Assembly: GCA_021787365.1 (NCBI GenBank)
Contig: JAJYMB010000128.1
Location: forward strand, 43,225 to 107,224
Length of the DNA: 64,000 bases
Direction: 5' to 3'
Source: Actinomycetes bacterium
Lineage (GTDB): Bacteria > Actinomycetota > Acidimicrobiia > Acidimicrobiales > Palsa-688
Below the pieces are notes generated by a model. That model was not told the origin of the DNA, did not search any database, and saw only the letters and a program-made list of their open reading frames with translations. The first letter of the stretch is position 1. Every line of letters starts with the position of its first letter. Both the position numbers and the translations under genes were made by a program. Below are positions 8,053 to 14,632 of the stretch, in pieces.

Positions 8053-9035
8053 ACGCGACAGCGTTGAGCGTGCCCGTGGTGGGCCTCGCCGGGGCGAGCG
8101 TGCTCCACAGCATCTTCGCACCCGGCTTTTTCACCACCGGCCCGGTCACGGCCGCCCTCGTTATCGGTGCCGTCGTGGCGCTCGTCTCGGCGCCGGCCGG
8201 TGTCCTCACGGTAATGAGGAGCCAGTCCTTCGCAGGCCATGCCTTCTCGGAAGTGACCGCGACCGGTGGTAGCGCTGCCTACCTGGCCGGTGTCGCCCCG
8301 CTGCTCGGCTACGTCGTGGGCAGCCTGGTCGGCGCCGGCGCCATGGGAGGGCTCGGAGTGCAGCGTGCCAGGAACCGCGACCTCGTCGCCGGCATAGTGC
8401 TCGGTGCCACCCTGGGGCTCACGGCACTACTGCTCTACCTCACCACCGTGTCCCACTCGACGACGGGTGCCGCAGTGACCGTGCTGTTCGGGTCGTTGTT
8501 CAGCGTGAGCAGCGGGGACTGGTTGGCAGCCGTTGCGCTCGGTGGCGCTGCGCTCGGCGTGGTCACTGTCACCTGGCGCCCCCTGCTCCTCAGCTCGGTG
8601 AGCCCCGAGTTGGCTGCGGCGCGTGGTGTGCGCCTCCGGTTATTGGAGAGCGCCTACCTGGCCTCCGTGGCGCTGTCCGTGGCGCTGGCGGCCATGACCG
8701 TCGGGGCCATCTTGAGCACGGCCCTGCTGATCGGCCCCGCTGCAGCTGCCCTTCGCCTGGCCAAGAGCCCCGGCCGGGCCTGCGCCTGGGCGGCGGTGAT
8801 CGGCCTGGTTGCCGTTTGGACAGGGATAGTGCTGGCGTACGACAGCTACGACTGGCCGCCGGCCCACCAGGGCTGGCCCGTCAGCTTCTTCGTAGTCTTC
8901 CTGGTACTGGCCATTTACGTGGTAGCCCAGTTGTTCGGCCGGGCGGGCTCTCGCCGGCGCCCTGGCACCGGCCAAGGCGGCACGGCCCTCTCTGGCGTGG
9001 GCAGCCTGCGCCGGCGCGGCCCGGGGAGGGGTTGA
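8040..9035 (+). CDS. Metal ABC transporter permease 1 (ABC-3 family)
   Basis: 331 residues, about 8 membrane helices, with ABC-3 landmarks: SQSFAGHAFSEVTATGG (the loop that contacts the ATPase), a VRLRLLESAYL coupling region after PELAAARG, and LLIGPAAAALRL. It forms half of the membrane channel. The GTG at 8040 overlaps the ATPase by 13 bp; the in-frame GTG at 8049 would give a GTGA overlap and is equally plausible. The last 35 residues are Arg/Gly-rich and not part of the fold. A second, divergent permease follows immediately, so the transporter is probably a heterodimer rather than the usual homodimer. Confidence 0.9.
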   Translation: MAAVNATALSVPVVGLAGASVLHSIFAPGFFTTGPVTAALVIGAVVALVSAPAGVLTVMRSQSFAGHAFSEVTATGGSAAYLAGVAPLLGYVVGSLVGAGAMGGLGVQRARNRDLVAGIVLGATLGLTALLLYLTTVSHSTTGAAVTVLFGSLFSVSSGDWLAAVALGGAALGVVTVTWRPLLLSSVSPELAAARGVRLRLLESAYLASVALSVALAAMTVGAILSTALLIGPAAAALRLAKSPGRACAWAAVIGLVAVWTGIVLAYDSYDWPPAHQGWPVSFFVVFLVLAIYVVAQLFGRAGSRRRPGTGQGGTALSGVGSLRRRGPGRG

Positions 9036-9036
9036 C

Positions 9037-9918
9037 GTGGGCCTGGGGCCTTTTTCCTCTTTTATGACCGGCACCTGGCTCGAGGCGACCGTGGTAGCGG
9101 TGGTCGCGGGCGTGGTGGGCTTTTTTGTGGTGGTCCGGGGAGCCGCCTTCGCCGCCCACGCCATCCCTCAGGGCGCGTTCACCGGGGCGGCGGGGGCGGC
9201 CCTGGCCGGCGTCAGCACGCTCGCCGGCGTCGGTACGTTCTCGCTGCTCGCCGTGGCTGCCATGGCGAGGTGGGGGAGGCGCGCCCGCCACGACGTGGTA
9301 ACGGCCCTCATCCTCGTCGGCCTGCTCGGCCTGGGCTCTTTGTTCTTGAGCATGAGCTCCCAGTACTCCGAGCAGACTTTTTCGTTGTTGTTCGGCGAAC
9401 CCTTGGCCGTCAGCACGGCACAGGTCATCCCGAGCGCCTCGATCGGCGTTGCCTGCCTCGTCCTGGTCGCCACCATCTACCGGCGGCTCCTGCTCGCCTC
9501 CGTAGCCCCTGAACTGGTGGCCGCGCGCGGCGTCAGCCCGGAACGAGTCGAGAGCTGGTTCCTGCTGTCGCTCGGGGCGGCCACGACCCTGGCACTGCCG
9601 GTCGTGGGCGCCCTCTTGGTTTTCAGCCTGATGATAGGCCCAGCTTCTGCGGCACGTTCCCTGGCCCGGCAGCCGCTGTCGGCGGTGGCTCTCTCGGTGG
9701 GGCTCGCCCTCCTCACGGTGTGGGCTTCGATCGTGGCGGCCTTTTATTCCAACTGGCCGCTCGGTTTTTTCGTAGGAACTCTCGGGGTCTTCTGGTACCT
9801 GCTCGGCCGCGGCGTACAGCTGCGCGCAGCCAGATCGCTTGCAACGGCCCCGGGCGGGGCTGGGGGCCCGGCCTCGGGGAGGAGCCTGGGCCCGGGGCCC
9901 AGGCGGGGGAGCGGGTGA
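9037..9918 (+). CDS. Metal ABC transporter permease 2 (ABC-3 family)
   Basis: 293 residues and about 8 helices, with the same ABC-3 elements as its neighbour (GAAFAAHAIPQGAFTGAAGA, PELVAARGVSPERVESWF, VFSLMIGPASAARSLA) but otherwise quite different sequence. The GTG at 9037 follows the previous stop by 1 nt and has a GGGGAGGGG site just upstream. Two permease genes in one metal operon suggest a heterodimeric pore. The last 25 codons run into a GC-rich repeat block and encode a GlyProArg tail (GRSLGPGPRRGSG), an extension created by the repeat rather than by the family. Confidence 0.9.
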   Translation: MGLGPFSSFMTGTWLEATVVAVVAGVVGFFVVVRGAAFAAHAIPQGAFTGAAGAALAGVSTLAGVGTFSLLAVAAMARWGRRARHDVVTALILVGLLGLGSLFLSMSSQYSEQTFSLLFGEPLAVSTAQVIPSASIGVACLVLVATIYRRLLLASVAPELVAARGVSPERVESWFLLSLGAATTLALPVVGALLVFSLMIGPASAARSLARQPLSAVALSVGLALLTVWASIVAAFYSNWPLGFFVGTLGVFWYLLGRGVQLRAARSLATAPGGAGGPASGRSLGPGPRRGSG

Positions 9919-10012
9919 GGGCCCCGGGCGGGGGAGCGGGTGAGGGCCCCGGGCGGGGCCCCGGGCCGCCTTGGCGCCGGCCCGGGGCAGGAGCCTGGGC
10001 CCGGGGCCCAGG
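9885..10012. repeat. GC-rich repeat block with two copies of a 19-bp palindrome
   Basis: CCTGGGCCC-G-GGGCCCAGG occurs at 9885-9903 and again at 9994-10012, each inside a longer GAGCCTGGG...CCCAGGCGG context. Between them, a 26-bp unit around GCGGGGGAGCGGGTGAGGGCC is repeated. The first copy lies inside the end of permease 2; the second ends 25 bp before the Fur-family start. The hairpins could modulate read-through from transporter to regulator. Similar GC-rich sequence occurs in the ATPase tail at 7905-7990. Confidence 0.7.
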
Positions 10013-10036
10013 CGGAAGAAAGGCAACGGTAGGGTC

Positions 10037-10513
10037 ATGGCAGTGGACGAAGCGCTTCACAGGCTGGTCGAGATACGGCTGAACCAGGTGTCACAGCGCT
10101 ACACGAGCGGGCGCAAGGCGGTGGTCGAGGTGCTGGCGAGGGCTGGGCGCCCCGTGAGCATCGAAGACATCGGTGAGCTCGCACCGCACCTGCCCCGTAG
10201 TTCCGCTTACCGCCACTTGGTGGACCTCCAGCAGTGCGGCGTGGTGCGCAGAGTGGCGGCCAATGACGACTACTTCCGCTTCGAACTGGCCGAGGACATC
10301 ACCGAGCACCATCACCACCTCATGTGCACCCTGTGCGGCAAGGTGACCGACGTGACGCCCACGCCGGCGTTCGAGAAGGCGATGACCAGCTACCTCGATG
10401 ACCTGCTCGCATCCAACGGGTTCTTGAGCAGTGACCACCGTCTCGACTTCATGGGGGCGTGCGCCAGGTGCCGGGGGGAAGCCCTCGCCGGCGCCGTGCG
10501 CCAGCGCACATGA
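10037..10513 (+). CDS. Fur-family metal-responsive regulator (Zur-like)
   Basis: 158 residues from the ATG at 10037; codons further upstream translate the GC-rich repeat and are unlikely. N-terminal winged helix (about 20-80: YTSGRKAVVEVL, SSAYRHLVDLQQCGVV), then the dimer/metal domain. HHHH at 91-94 and His134 are regulatory-site candidates; Cys97/Cys100 and Cys142/Cys145 form the structural zinc site. The product should repress this operon when its metal is plentiful, through the 27-bp palindrome at 6101-6127 (inference from position and 7-1-7 symmetry). Zn specificity is suggested by family resemblance only; the binding protein looks more Mn/Fe-like. TGA overlaps the next ATG (ATGA). Confidence 0.9.
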   Translation: MAVDEALHRLVEIRLNQVSQRYTSGRKAVVEVLARAGRPVSIEDIGELAPHLPRSSAYRHLVDLQQCGVVRRVAANDDYFRFELAEDITEHHHHLMCTLCGKVTDVTPTPAFEKAMTSYLDDLLASNGFLSSDHRLDFMGACARCRGEALAGAVRQRT

Positions 10514-11187
10514 GCTCGGGGGTGCCGGCTGCACGGGCCGGGCTCGGCAACCTGATGCCGGCAGGTGTCGGCAACGAGGCGCCGGCAGAGGCCGGCAGTC
10601 AGGCCCGAGCGAAGCCGGAGGACGGCGGACCTCGAGACGGTGCACCTACGAGCCGCGGCCGAAGGAGGGTATGGCTCTGGGTAGCCCTCCTTGCCTTCAG
10701 CCCAGCTTGCGTCGGTGTGGCCACCTGGGCAGCCCTGGCCTGGAACGGCAGCTACCCGACCGTAGCGGCCCCCGTGCCTCACGGGTGGCAAGCCGTGCCA
10801 GGCGTGTATGCCAGTTTCTCGGTGCCGAAGAGCTGGTCGTTCCAGCAAAGCTTGAGCGACTCGCAAGGTGACGTCTACTACTCCGGACCCGGTGGCGCCG
10901 CAGCGCAGTCGGTGACGGAGGCGCGCCGGCCACCCGCGCCAGGGCGCACGGTGCCCGCCGTGGTGGCCAACTACCTCGGTGGTAGCTACACCGTCACCTC
11001 CGTGGCCCCTTACAGGCTCCATAATGCCGGGCGGTGCTGGGAGTACCGCTTCAGCCTCCCCAGCCACGAGAAGGCGCTCGGCATCCTGGCCTGGGCACGC
11101 AAGACCAGCTCAGAGGTATGGCTGGTCGCCATGCCCGCCTCGCCGACCACTGAAAGGGTCCTCTCCACCTTGACCCTTGCCGCTTGA
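10510..11187 (+). CDS. Hypothetical membrane-anchored extracytoplasmic protein
   Basis: 225 residues. A polar Gly/Ala-rich N-terminus (1-50) precedes RGRRRVWLW and one membrane helix (about 54-76). The remainder is outside: a small beta-rich domain beginning PHGWQAVPGVYASFSVPKSWSF, with one Cys in GRCWEYRF, ending VLSTLTLA. The SVPKSW...VLSTL pattern is common in actinobacterial surface proteins of unknown function. The start is set by ATGA overlap with the Fur-family gene, which ties it to the metal operon; whether it has a metal-related role is unknown. Confidence 0.7.
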   Translation: MSSGVPAARAGLGNLMPAGVGNEAPAEAGSQARAKPEDGGPRDGAPTSRGRRRVWLWVALLAFSPACVGVATWAALAWNGSYPTVAAPVPHGWQAVPGVYASFSVPKSWSFQQSLSDSQGDVYYSGPGGAAAQSVTEARRPPAPGRTVPAVVANYLGGSYTVTSVAPYRLHNAGRCWEYRFSLPSHEKALGILAWARKTSSEVWLVAMPASPTTERVLSTLTLAA

Positions 11188-11274
11188 GCGGGAGTTTTCA
11201 GCCCCTCCTTAGGCATCCACCGGAGAAGCCTGTTAGGGTCCCTCACAAATACAACAGGGAAGGAGGCTGCCCGG

Positions 11275-12075
11275 ATGGCGAACCAGCTGGCGGACTACGA
11301 GATCACACGTCCCGTGCTGGACGAGCGCGTCCTGCCCTGCCTCCCTGCCCGCTGCCCTTCGCGCCTCGGCGGGGGCGTCGCCACCGTGTGGGTCCTAGGC
11401 CCCCTCGCCCGCGTCCCCTGGGAGCCGGCCCGGGCGCGCCTCGAGGCCGTCGCGGCGGTGCGCTCCGAGAACGTCCCCGCCTGGTTGGAGGCGGGCACGG
11501 GCGAGTTTGCCGATCGCCAGGTCATCTGGGTGAGCGCCTCGACCGAGATCGTCGGTACGCTCGCTTCGCCCCCTGCCGAACTGGCCGTACCTGACAAGCT
11601 GCGGGCGCTTGCCGCCGCCGCACGAGCGGCCCACGAACTCCATGAGCGCGGCCAACTGCACGCCGCCATTTGCCCGCAGGCGGTGGCGCTGCGGCCACAG
11701 GGTGCCGGTGCCGTCCTGGGCCCCCCGTCGCTCGCCGACGGCAAGCAACTGGTCGCACACGTCGGCTACCCGCCGCTATCGTACGCTGACCCCCAGCTCC
11801 TTCGCGGTGAGGGAGGACGGTGGTCGGACATCTGGGGCCTGGGCGCCACTCTCCACCAAGTGCTGACCGGCTCACCTCCCTTCCAGGGGGTCGAAGAACT
11901 GCCGGTCGTGCAGGGCCTGGCCAAGCTCCTGGAGGTCCCGTCTCTTTCGCCGGGACCGGTGCCCAGGCAGCTGGCCGGCCTCACGGACGCTTGCCTGTCG
12001 ACCGACCCGCTCGACCGTCCAGCCACCGCCAGGGACGTAGCCGAACAGCTAGAAGGAGCGGCCTCCCAATGGTGA
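11275..12075 (+). CDS. Protein-kinase-fold pseudokinase
   Basis: 266 residues resembling the C-lobe of a Ser/Thr kinase. SDIWGLGATLHQVLTGSPPF (184-203) matches the kinase F-helix region, and YADPQ (170-174) replaces the APE-type motif. The catalytic loop reads HAAICPQAVAL (129-139) with no Asp where HRDLKPxN is expected, and GPPS (149-152) stands in place of DFG. No GxGxxG loop or catalytic Lys is evident. Phosphotransfer is therefore unlikely; a binding or scaffold role is inferred. No membrane segment. A GGAAGGAGG site precedes the ATG. The next gene encodes a zinc-ribbon/FHA-like protein, a natural partner. Confidence 0.75.
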   Translation: MANQLADYEITRPVLDERVLPCLPARCPSRLGGGVATVWVLGPLARVPWEPARARLEAVAAVRSENVPAWLEAGTGEFADRQVIWVSASTEIVGTLASPPAELAVPDKLRALAAAARAAHELHERGQLHAAICPQAVALRPQGAGAVLGPPSLADGKQLVAHVGYPPLSYADPQLLRGEGGRWSDIWGLGATLHQVLTGSPPFQGVEELPVVQGLAKLLEVPSLSPGPVPRQLAGLTDACLSTDPLDRPATARDVAEQLEGAASQW

Positions 12076-12163
12076 GCGCTGCCGGGCCCGCCCGAGCGGC
12101 TGGTACACAAATAGACGGCAGGCCGGCCGAAGCAGGTCCTCGCCACTCGAGGAGGTCAACTAA

Positions 12164-13594
12164 GTGGCCGACAAGCTAGAGGTCCTCGCTGGCCAGGGCA
12201 TGGTGGTGCGCTTCGGCGAGATAGCGGTCTGGGCGGGGCCTCAGTGCAGCCCCGCCCTGCTCTCCCACCTGGTCGCCGAGGCCCAACGGGCCGCCGAGGC
12301 GCCAGCCGGAGGAGAGCAGATGGCCAACTCCCTGATCGCGGTGCTGCAGCGAGGTGACCCTGAGCCCCAGGCCCCATTCGCGGTCGTTGGCCCGGGCCCC
12401 GGCGGGCTGAGCTTGTTGCTCCACGGCCCCGTCCAGGCCTGGGACAGTGGCCGGTGGCTTGCGCCCCAGCCTGTGCCCGGATGGATGACTGCTTCGATCG
12501 CGCGGCCCTGGCCGCTCATCGTCCTCCCCTACGGGGCGAGCCCTCCGCCTCAGAGCCAGCAGGGCAACCCCTTCGACCTGCTGAGCGGGGTAGTACCCGG
12601 GTCGGGCTTCGTCATGTTGAGGCCGCCCAGCGCTCCGGCGCCGGCCGTCGCCGCGGGGGGCCCTGTTGCGGTCCCCGCAGGAGCCGGCGGAGGCCCGGGG
12701 CCGCAACCCCTCGGGCAGGGCTTCGCCGGGCCGGCAGCCGGCGGGCAGGGCTTCCCCGGGCCGGCAGCCGGCGGGCAGGGTTTCCCCGGGTCGCCCGCAG
12801 GCGGCCCGGCGAGCGGTGGCGCCGCCGCTGCACCGGCAGCGATGCCAGTGGAAGTGGGCGCGCCTGGTGCTGCGCCCCCGAGCGCCGGGCCACAGTACGC
12901 CGGCCAGGTGCTGGGCGGTGCACCGGGCGCCACGGCCGCTCCTGGGGGCACGGTTCAGCCGGCACCGGCCGAGAGCTTCGGGGGGACCGGCTTGGGTGGC
13001 GCGACCTCCAGGTCAACCTTCGACCTGCGAAACGTGCTCGTTCCCGCCTCTCCCCCGCTACCGCTGGCCTCGAGCCTTGGGTCGGCGCTCGACCGCCCCG
13101 AGGCCCCGGGTGTTTACTGCGAGCGCGGCCACTTCAACCACCCCGGGTCCTCGCGGTGCCCGCGGTGCGGACGGCCCGTCCCAGCGGGAGGCCCAGCCGT
13201 CAACGGCCCCCGGCCACCCGTCGGGATCCTGCTCGCCGACGACGGGTCGATCTGGACGCTCGACAAGAGCTACCTGATAGGCGCCGACCCCACCTCGGCC
13301 GGCGAGGTGCGGGTGGGCACCGCCCGCGCCATTTCGATGCGAGCCGGGGCCAACCACACGATGGCCCCCGTGCAGGCAGAAGTGAGGGTGAGCGGGTGGA
13401 ACGTCTTCCTCGTCGACCGGGGCGCCGACGGGGGCACTTACTGGCAGGGACGGTCTGGGTCGGGGTGGGTGCAACTCGGCCGTAACGAGCAGCGCGAGCT
13501 CACCGACGGCTGCCACCTCTCCTGCGGGGGCAGGGTGCTCACGTACCTCTCCGCCTGGTCACCGGGCGGCCCGGGCGCCCCGGGCTCCTCGTAG
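12164..13594 (+). CDS. Zinc-ribbon and FHA-like domain protein with Gly/Pro linker
   Basis: 476 residues. An N-terminal globular domain (about 1-150) of unknown type is followed by a Pro/Ala/Gly linker (about 150-305) with three copies of a 10-residue GQGFxGPAAG unit (30-bp DNA repeats near 12713-12802). A zinc-ribbon-like segment has Cys319, Cys332 and Cys335 (CERGH...CPRC). The last 110 residues look like a forkhead-associated domain (WTLDKSYLIGADP, later NHTMAPVQAEVRV and NVFLVDRGADGGTYW), though the canonical GR-S-H core is degenerate. FHA domains bind phosphothreonine. The GTG start has a GAGGAGGT site. It follows the pseudokinase by about 90 bp. Confidence 0.75.
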   Translation: MADKLEVLAGQGMVVRFGEIAVWAGPQCSPALLSHLVAEAQRAAEAPAGGEQMANSLIAVLQRGDPEPQAPFAVVGPGPGGLSLLLHGPVQAWDSGRWLAPQPVPGWMTASIARPWPLIVLPYGASPPPQSQQGNPFDLLSGVVPGSGFVMLRPPSAPAPAVAAGGPVAVPAGAGGGPGPQPLGQGFAGPAAGGQGFPGPAAGGQGFPGSPAGGPASGGAAAAPAAMPVEVGAPGAAPPSAGPQYAGQVLGGAPGATAAPGGTVQPAPAESFGGTGLGGATSRSTFDLRNVLVPASPPLPLASSLGSALDRPEAPGVYCERGHFNHPGSSRCPRCGRPVPAGGPAVNGPRPPVGILLADDGSIWTLDKSYLIGADPTSAGEVRVGTARAISMRAGANHTMAPVQAEVRVSGWNVFLVDRGADGGTYWQGRSGSGWVQLGRNEQRELTDGCHLSCGGRVLTYLSAWSPGGPGAPGSS

Positions 13595-13615
13595 CCGGCC
13601 TGGCTGCGTTCCTGT

Positions 13616-13648
13616 AGACGAAAACGGCTTATTTGACCACTTTCGTCT
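13616..13648 (+). terminator. Hairpin behind the FHA-like gene
   Basis: AGACGAAA (13616-13623) and TTTCGTCT (13641-13648) are exact complements separated by 17 nt. The element lies 22 bp past the stop at 13594. There is no U-tract, so factor-independent termination is not certain. It abuts the 13-bp tandem repeat. Confidence 0.5.
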
Positions 13649-13649
13649 G

Positions 13650-13775
13650 CAAGATAGCTCCACAAGATAGCTCCGCAAGATAGCTCCGCAAGATAGCTCC
13701 GCAAGATAGCTCCGCAAGATAGCTCCGCAAGATAGCTCCGCAAGATAGCTCCGCAAGATAGCTCCGCAAGATAGC
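13650..13775. repeat. 13-bp tandem repeat, ten copies
   Basis: The unit CAAGATAGCTCCG starts with its AAGATAGC core at 13651, 13664, 13677, 13690, 13703, 13716, 13729, 13742, 13755 and 13768. Only one interior base differs (CTCCA in the first copy), and the last copy is cut after AAGATAGC. It fills the intergenic space between the FHA-like gene and the convergent lipoprotein gene. The 13-bp period is not divisible by three, and open frames across it encode only a repeated LSCGAILRSYLAE-type peptide. Confidence 0.95.
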
Positions 13776-13792
13776 AACGAGGTCCCGCCGGC

Positions 13793-14146
13793 TCACCCGC
13801 TGATCAACTTGTCGTACTTCGGGCAGAAGACCTTGACGGCACTGAATATGACGACACCGAGGTCGGTGGCCGGCAGCGGGTTGTTGCCCTCGACCAGGGG
13901 CATGCGGTCGGCGACCTCTTGCACGGAAGCACCCGACGAAAGGTCCGTGCAGACGGCCTGGGCCATGCTTACTAGCTGCGTGCCCGTCCGGTAAGTGCCG
14001 ACATCGGGCGCCTGGCCGTACACGGAATCAAGGAACCTCTGCTTGGCTTTGGCGCTTGCCGCTGGGTTGGCAGCGCTGCTCCCACAACCCCCGGCCAACA
14101 CGCCCAACATGGAGAGAGCAGCCAAGACCCCCACACGCGACGCCAC
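13793..14146 (-). CDS. Small DUF732-like lipoprotein
   Basis: 117 residues with a lipoprotein signal: hydrophobic stretch and LAGGC lipobox (Cys about 21), then GSSAANPAASAKAK linker. The mature domain fits the DUF732 pattern of actinobacterial secreted proteins: FLDSVY, a pair of Cys (AVCTDLSSGASVQEVADRM and VFCPKY near the end), likely a disulfide-bonded four-helix fold. Function unknown. The GTG start lies 6 nt downstream of TATGAT (14153-14158 on the opposite coordinate), so it is probably leaderless. It is divergent from the haemoglobin gene with only 24 bp between start codons. Confidence 0.8.
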   Translation of the reverse strand: MASRVGVLAALSMLGVLAGGCGSSAANPAASAKAKQRFLDSVYGQAPDVGTYRTGTQLVSMAQAVCTDLSSGASVQEVADRMPLVEGNNPLPATDLGVVIFSAVKVFCPKYDKLISG

Positions 14147-14152
14147 GCGCGA

Positions 14153-14162
14153 ATCATAAGCT
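14153..14162. promoter_or_regulatory. Overlapping divergent -10 boxes
   Basis: On the minus strand TATGAT (14153-14158) sits exactly 6 nt before the lipoprotein GTG. On the plus strand TAAGCT (14157-14162) sits 8 nt before the haemoglobin TTG. Both fit TAnnnT and they share two bases, so the promoters would compete for polymerase. Neither gene has a Shine-Dalgarno in the gap. Confidence 0.5.
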
Positions 14163-14170
14163 GCCCCCCG

Positions 14171-14632
14171 TTGGAGCGGGTAGCAAGCCTATACGAGCGC
14201 CTGGGAGGCATGGCCTTCTTCGAGCAACTGACCGAGCGCTTCTACGAGCGCGTCGCCAGCGACGAGGTACTGCGGCCGCTCTACCCTGACGACCTCGGGC
14301 CACCCCGCCGGCGCCTGTGCCTCTTCCTCGTCCAGTTCTGGGGCGGTCCGCGGCTCTACGAGGAGCAACGTGGGAACCCGCAGCTACGCGCCCGGCACAT
14401 GCGCTGGGAGATCGGGCTACGCGAGCGGGACCGTTGGCTCGAGCACATGGTGGCGGCGCTCGAAGCCTCGCCCGCAGGGCCGTTGGAGCGGGCACAGCTC
14501 CGGGGCCACTTCGAGGCCGTCGCCAACCACCTCGTCAATGCGGGAGACGCCGCCGGCCAAAACGGCCGGCGCGGTGCGCCTAGCGCCGGCCCTGGCCTGC
14601 GGTTGCGGCCGCCAGCTGCCGAGCGGCGTTGA
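14171..14632 (+). CDS. glbO: Group II truncated haemoglobin
   Basis: 153 residues. The 2-on-2 globin core covers about 1-120: Tyr25 (B10 position, RFYERV), LRPLYPDDL, FLVQFWGGPRLYEEQRGNP, proximal His76 in RARHMRWEIG and Trp89 (G8) in ERDRWLEHM, which together mark the TrHbO class. It binds O2 and may detoxify NO or peroxide, or deliver oxygen to the cytochrome oxidase. A 28-residue Gly/Arg-rich tail extends past the globin and is encoded over the 3' end of the convergent GH15 gene (53-bp overlap). The TTG start is followed directly by a normal globin N-terminus; a TAnnnT box 8 nt upstream suggests a minimal 5' UTR. Confidence 0.93.
   Translation: MERVASLYERLGGMAFFEQLTERFYERVASDEVLRPLYPDDLGPPRRRLCLFLVQFWGGPRLYEEQRGNPQLRARHMRWEIGLRERDRWLEHMVAALEASPAGPLERAQLRGHFEAVANHLVNAGDAAGQNGRRGAPSAGPGLRLRPPAAERR

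Noticed and set aside
13650..13775. CRISPR-like array
   Set aside because: The 13-bp repeats are directly abutting with no spacers and there are no cas genes.
13438..13777. Open frames encoding a repeated LSCGAILRSYLAE peptide
   Set aside because: They only translate the tandem repeat in each frame; no start signal or domain.
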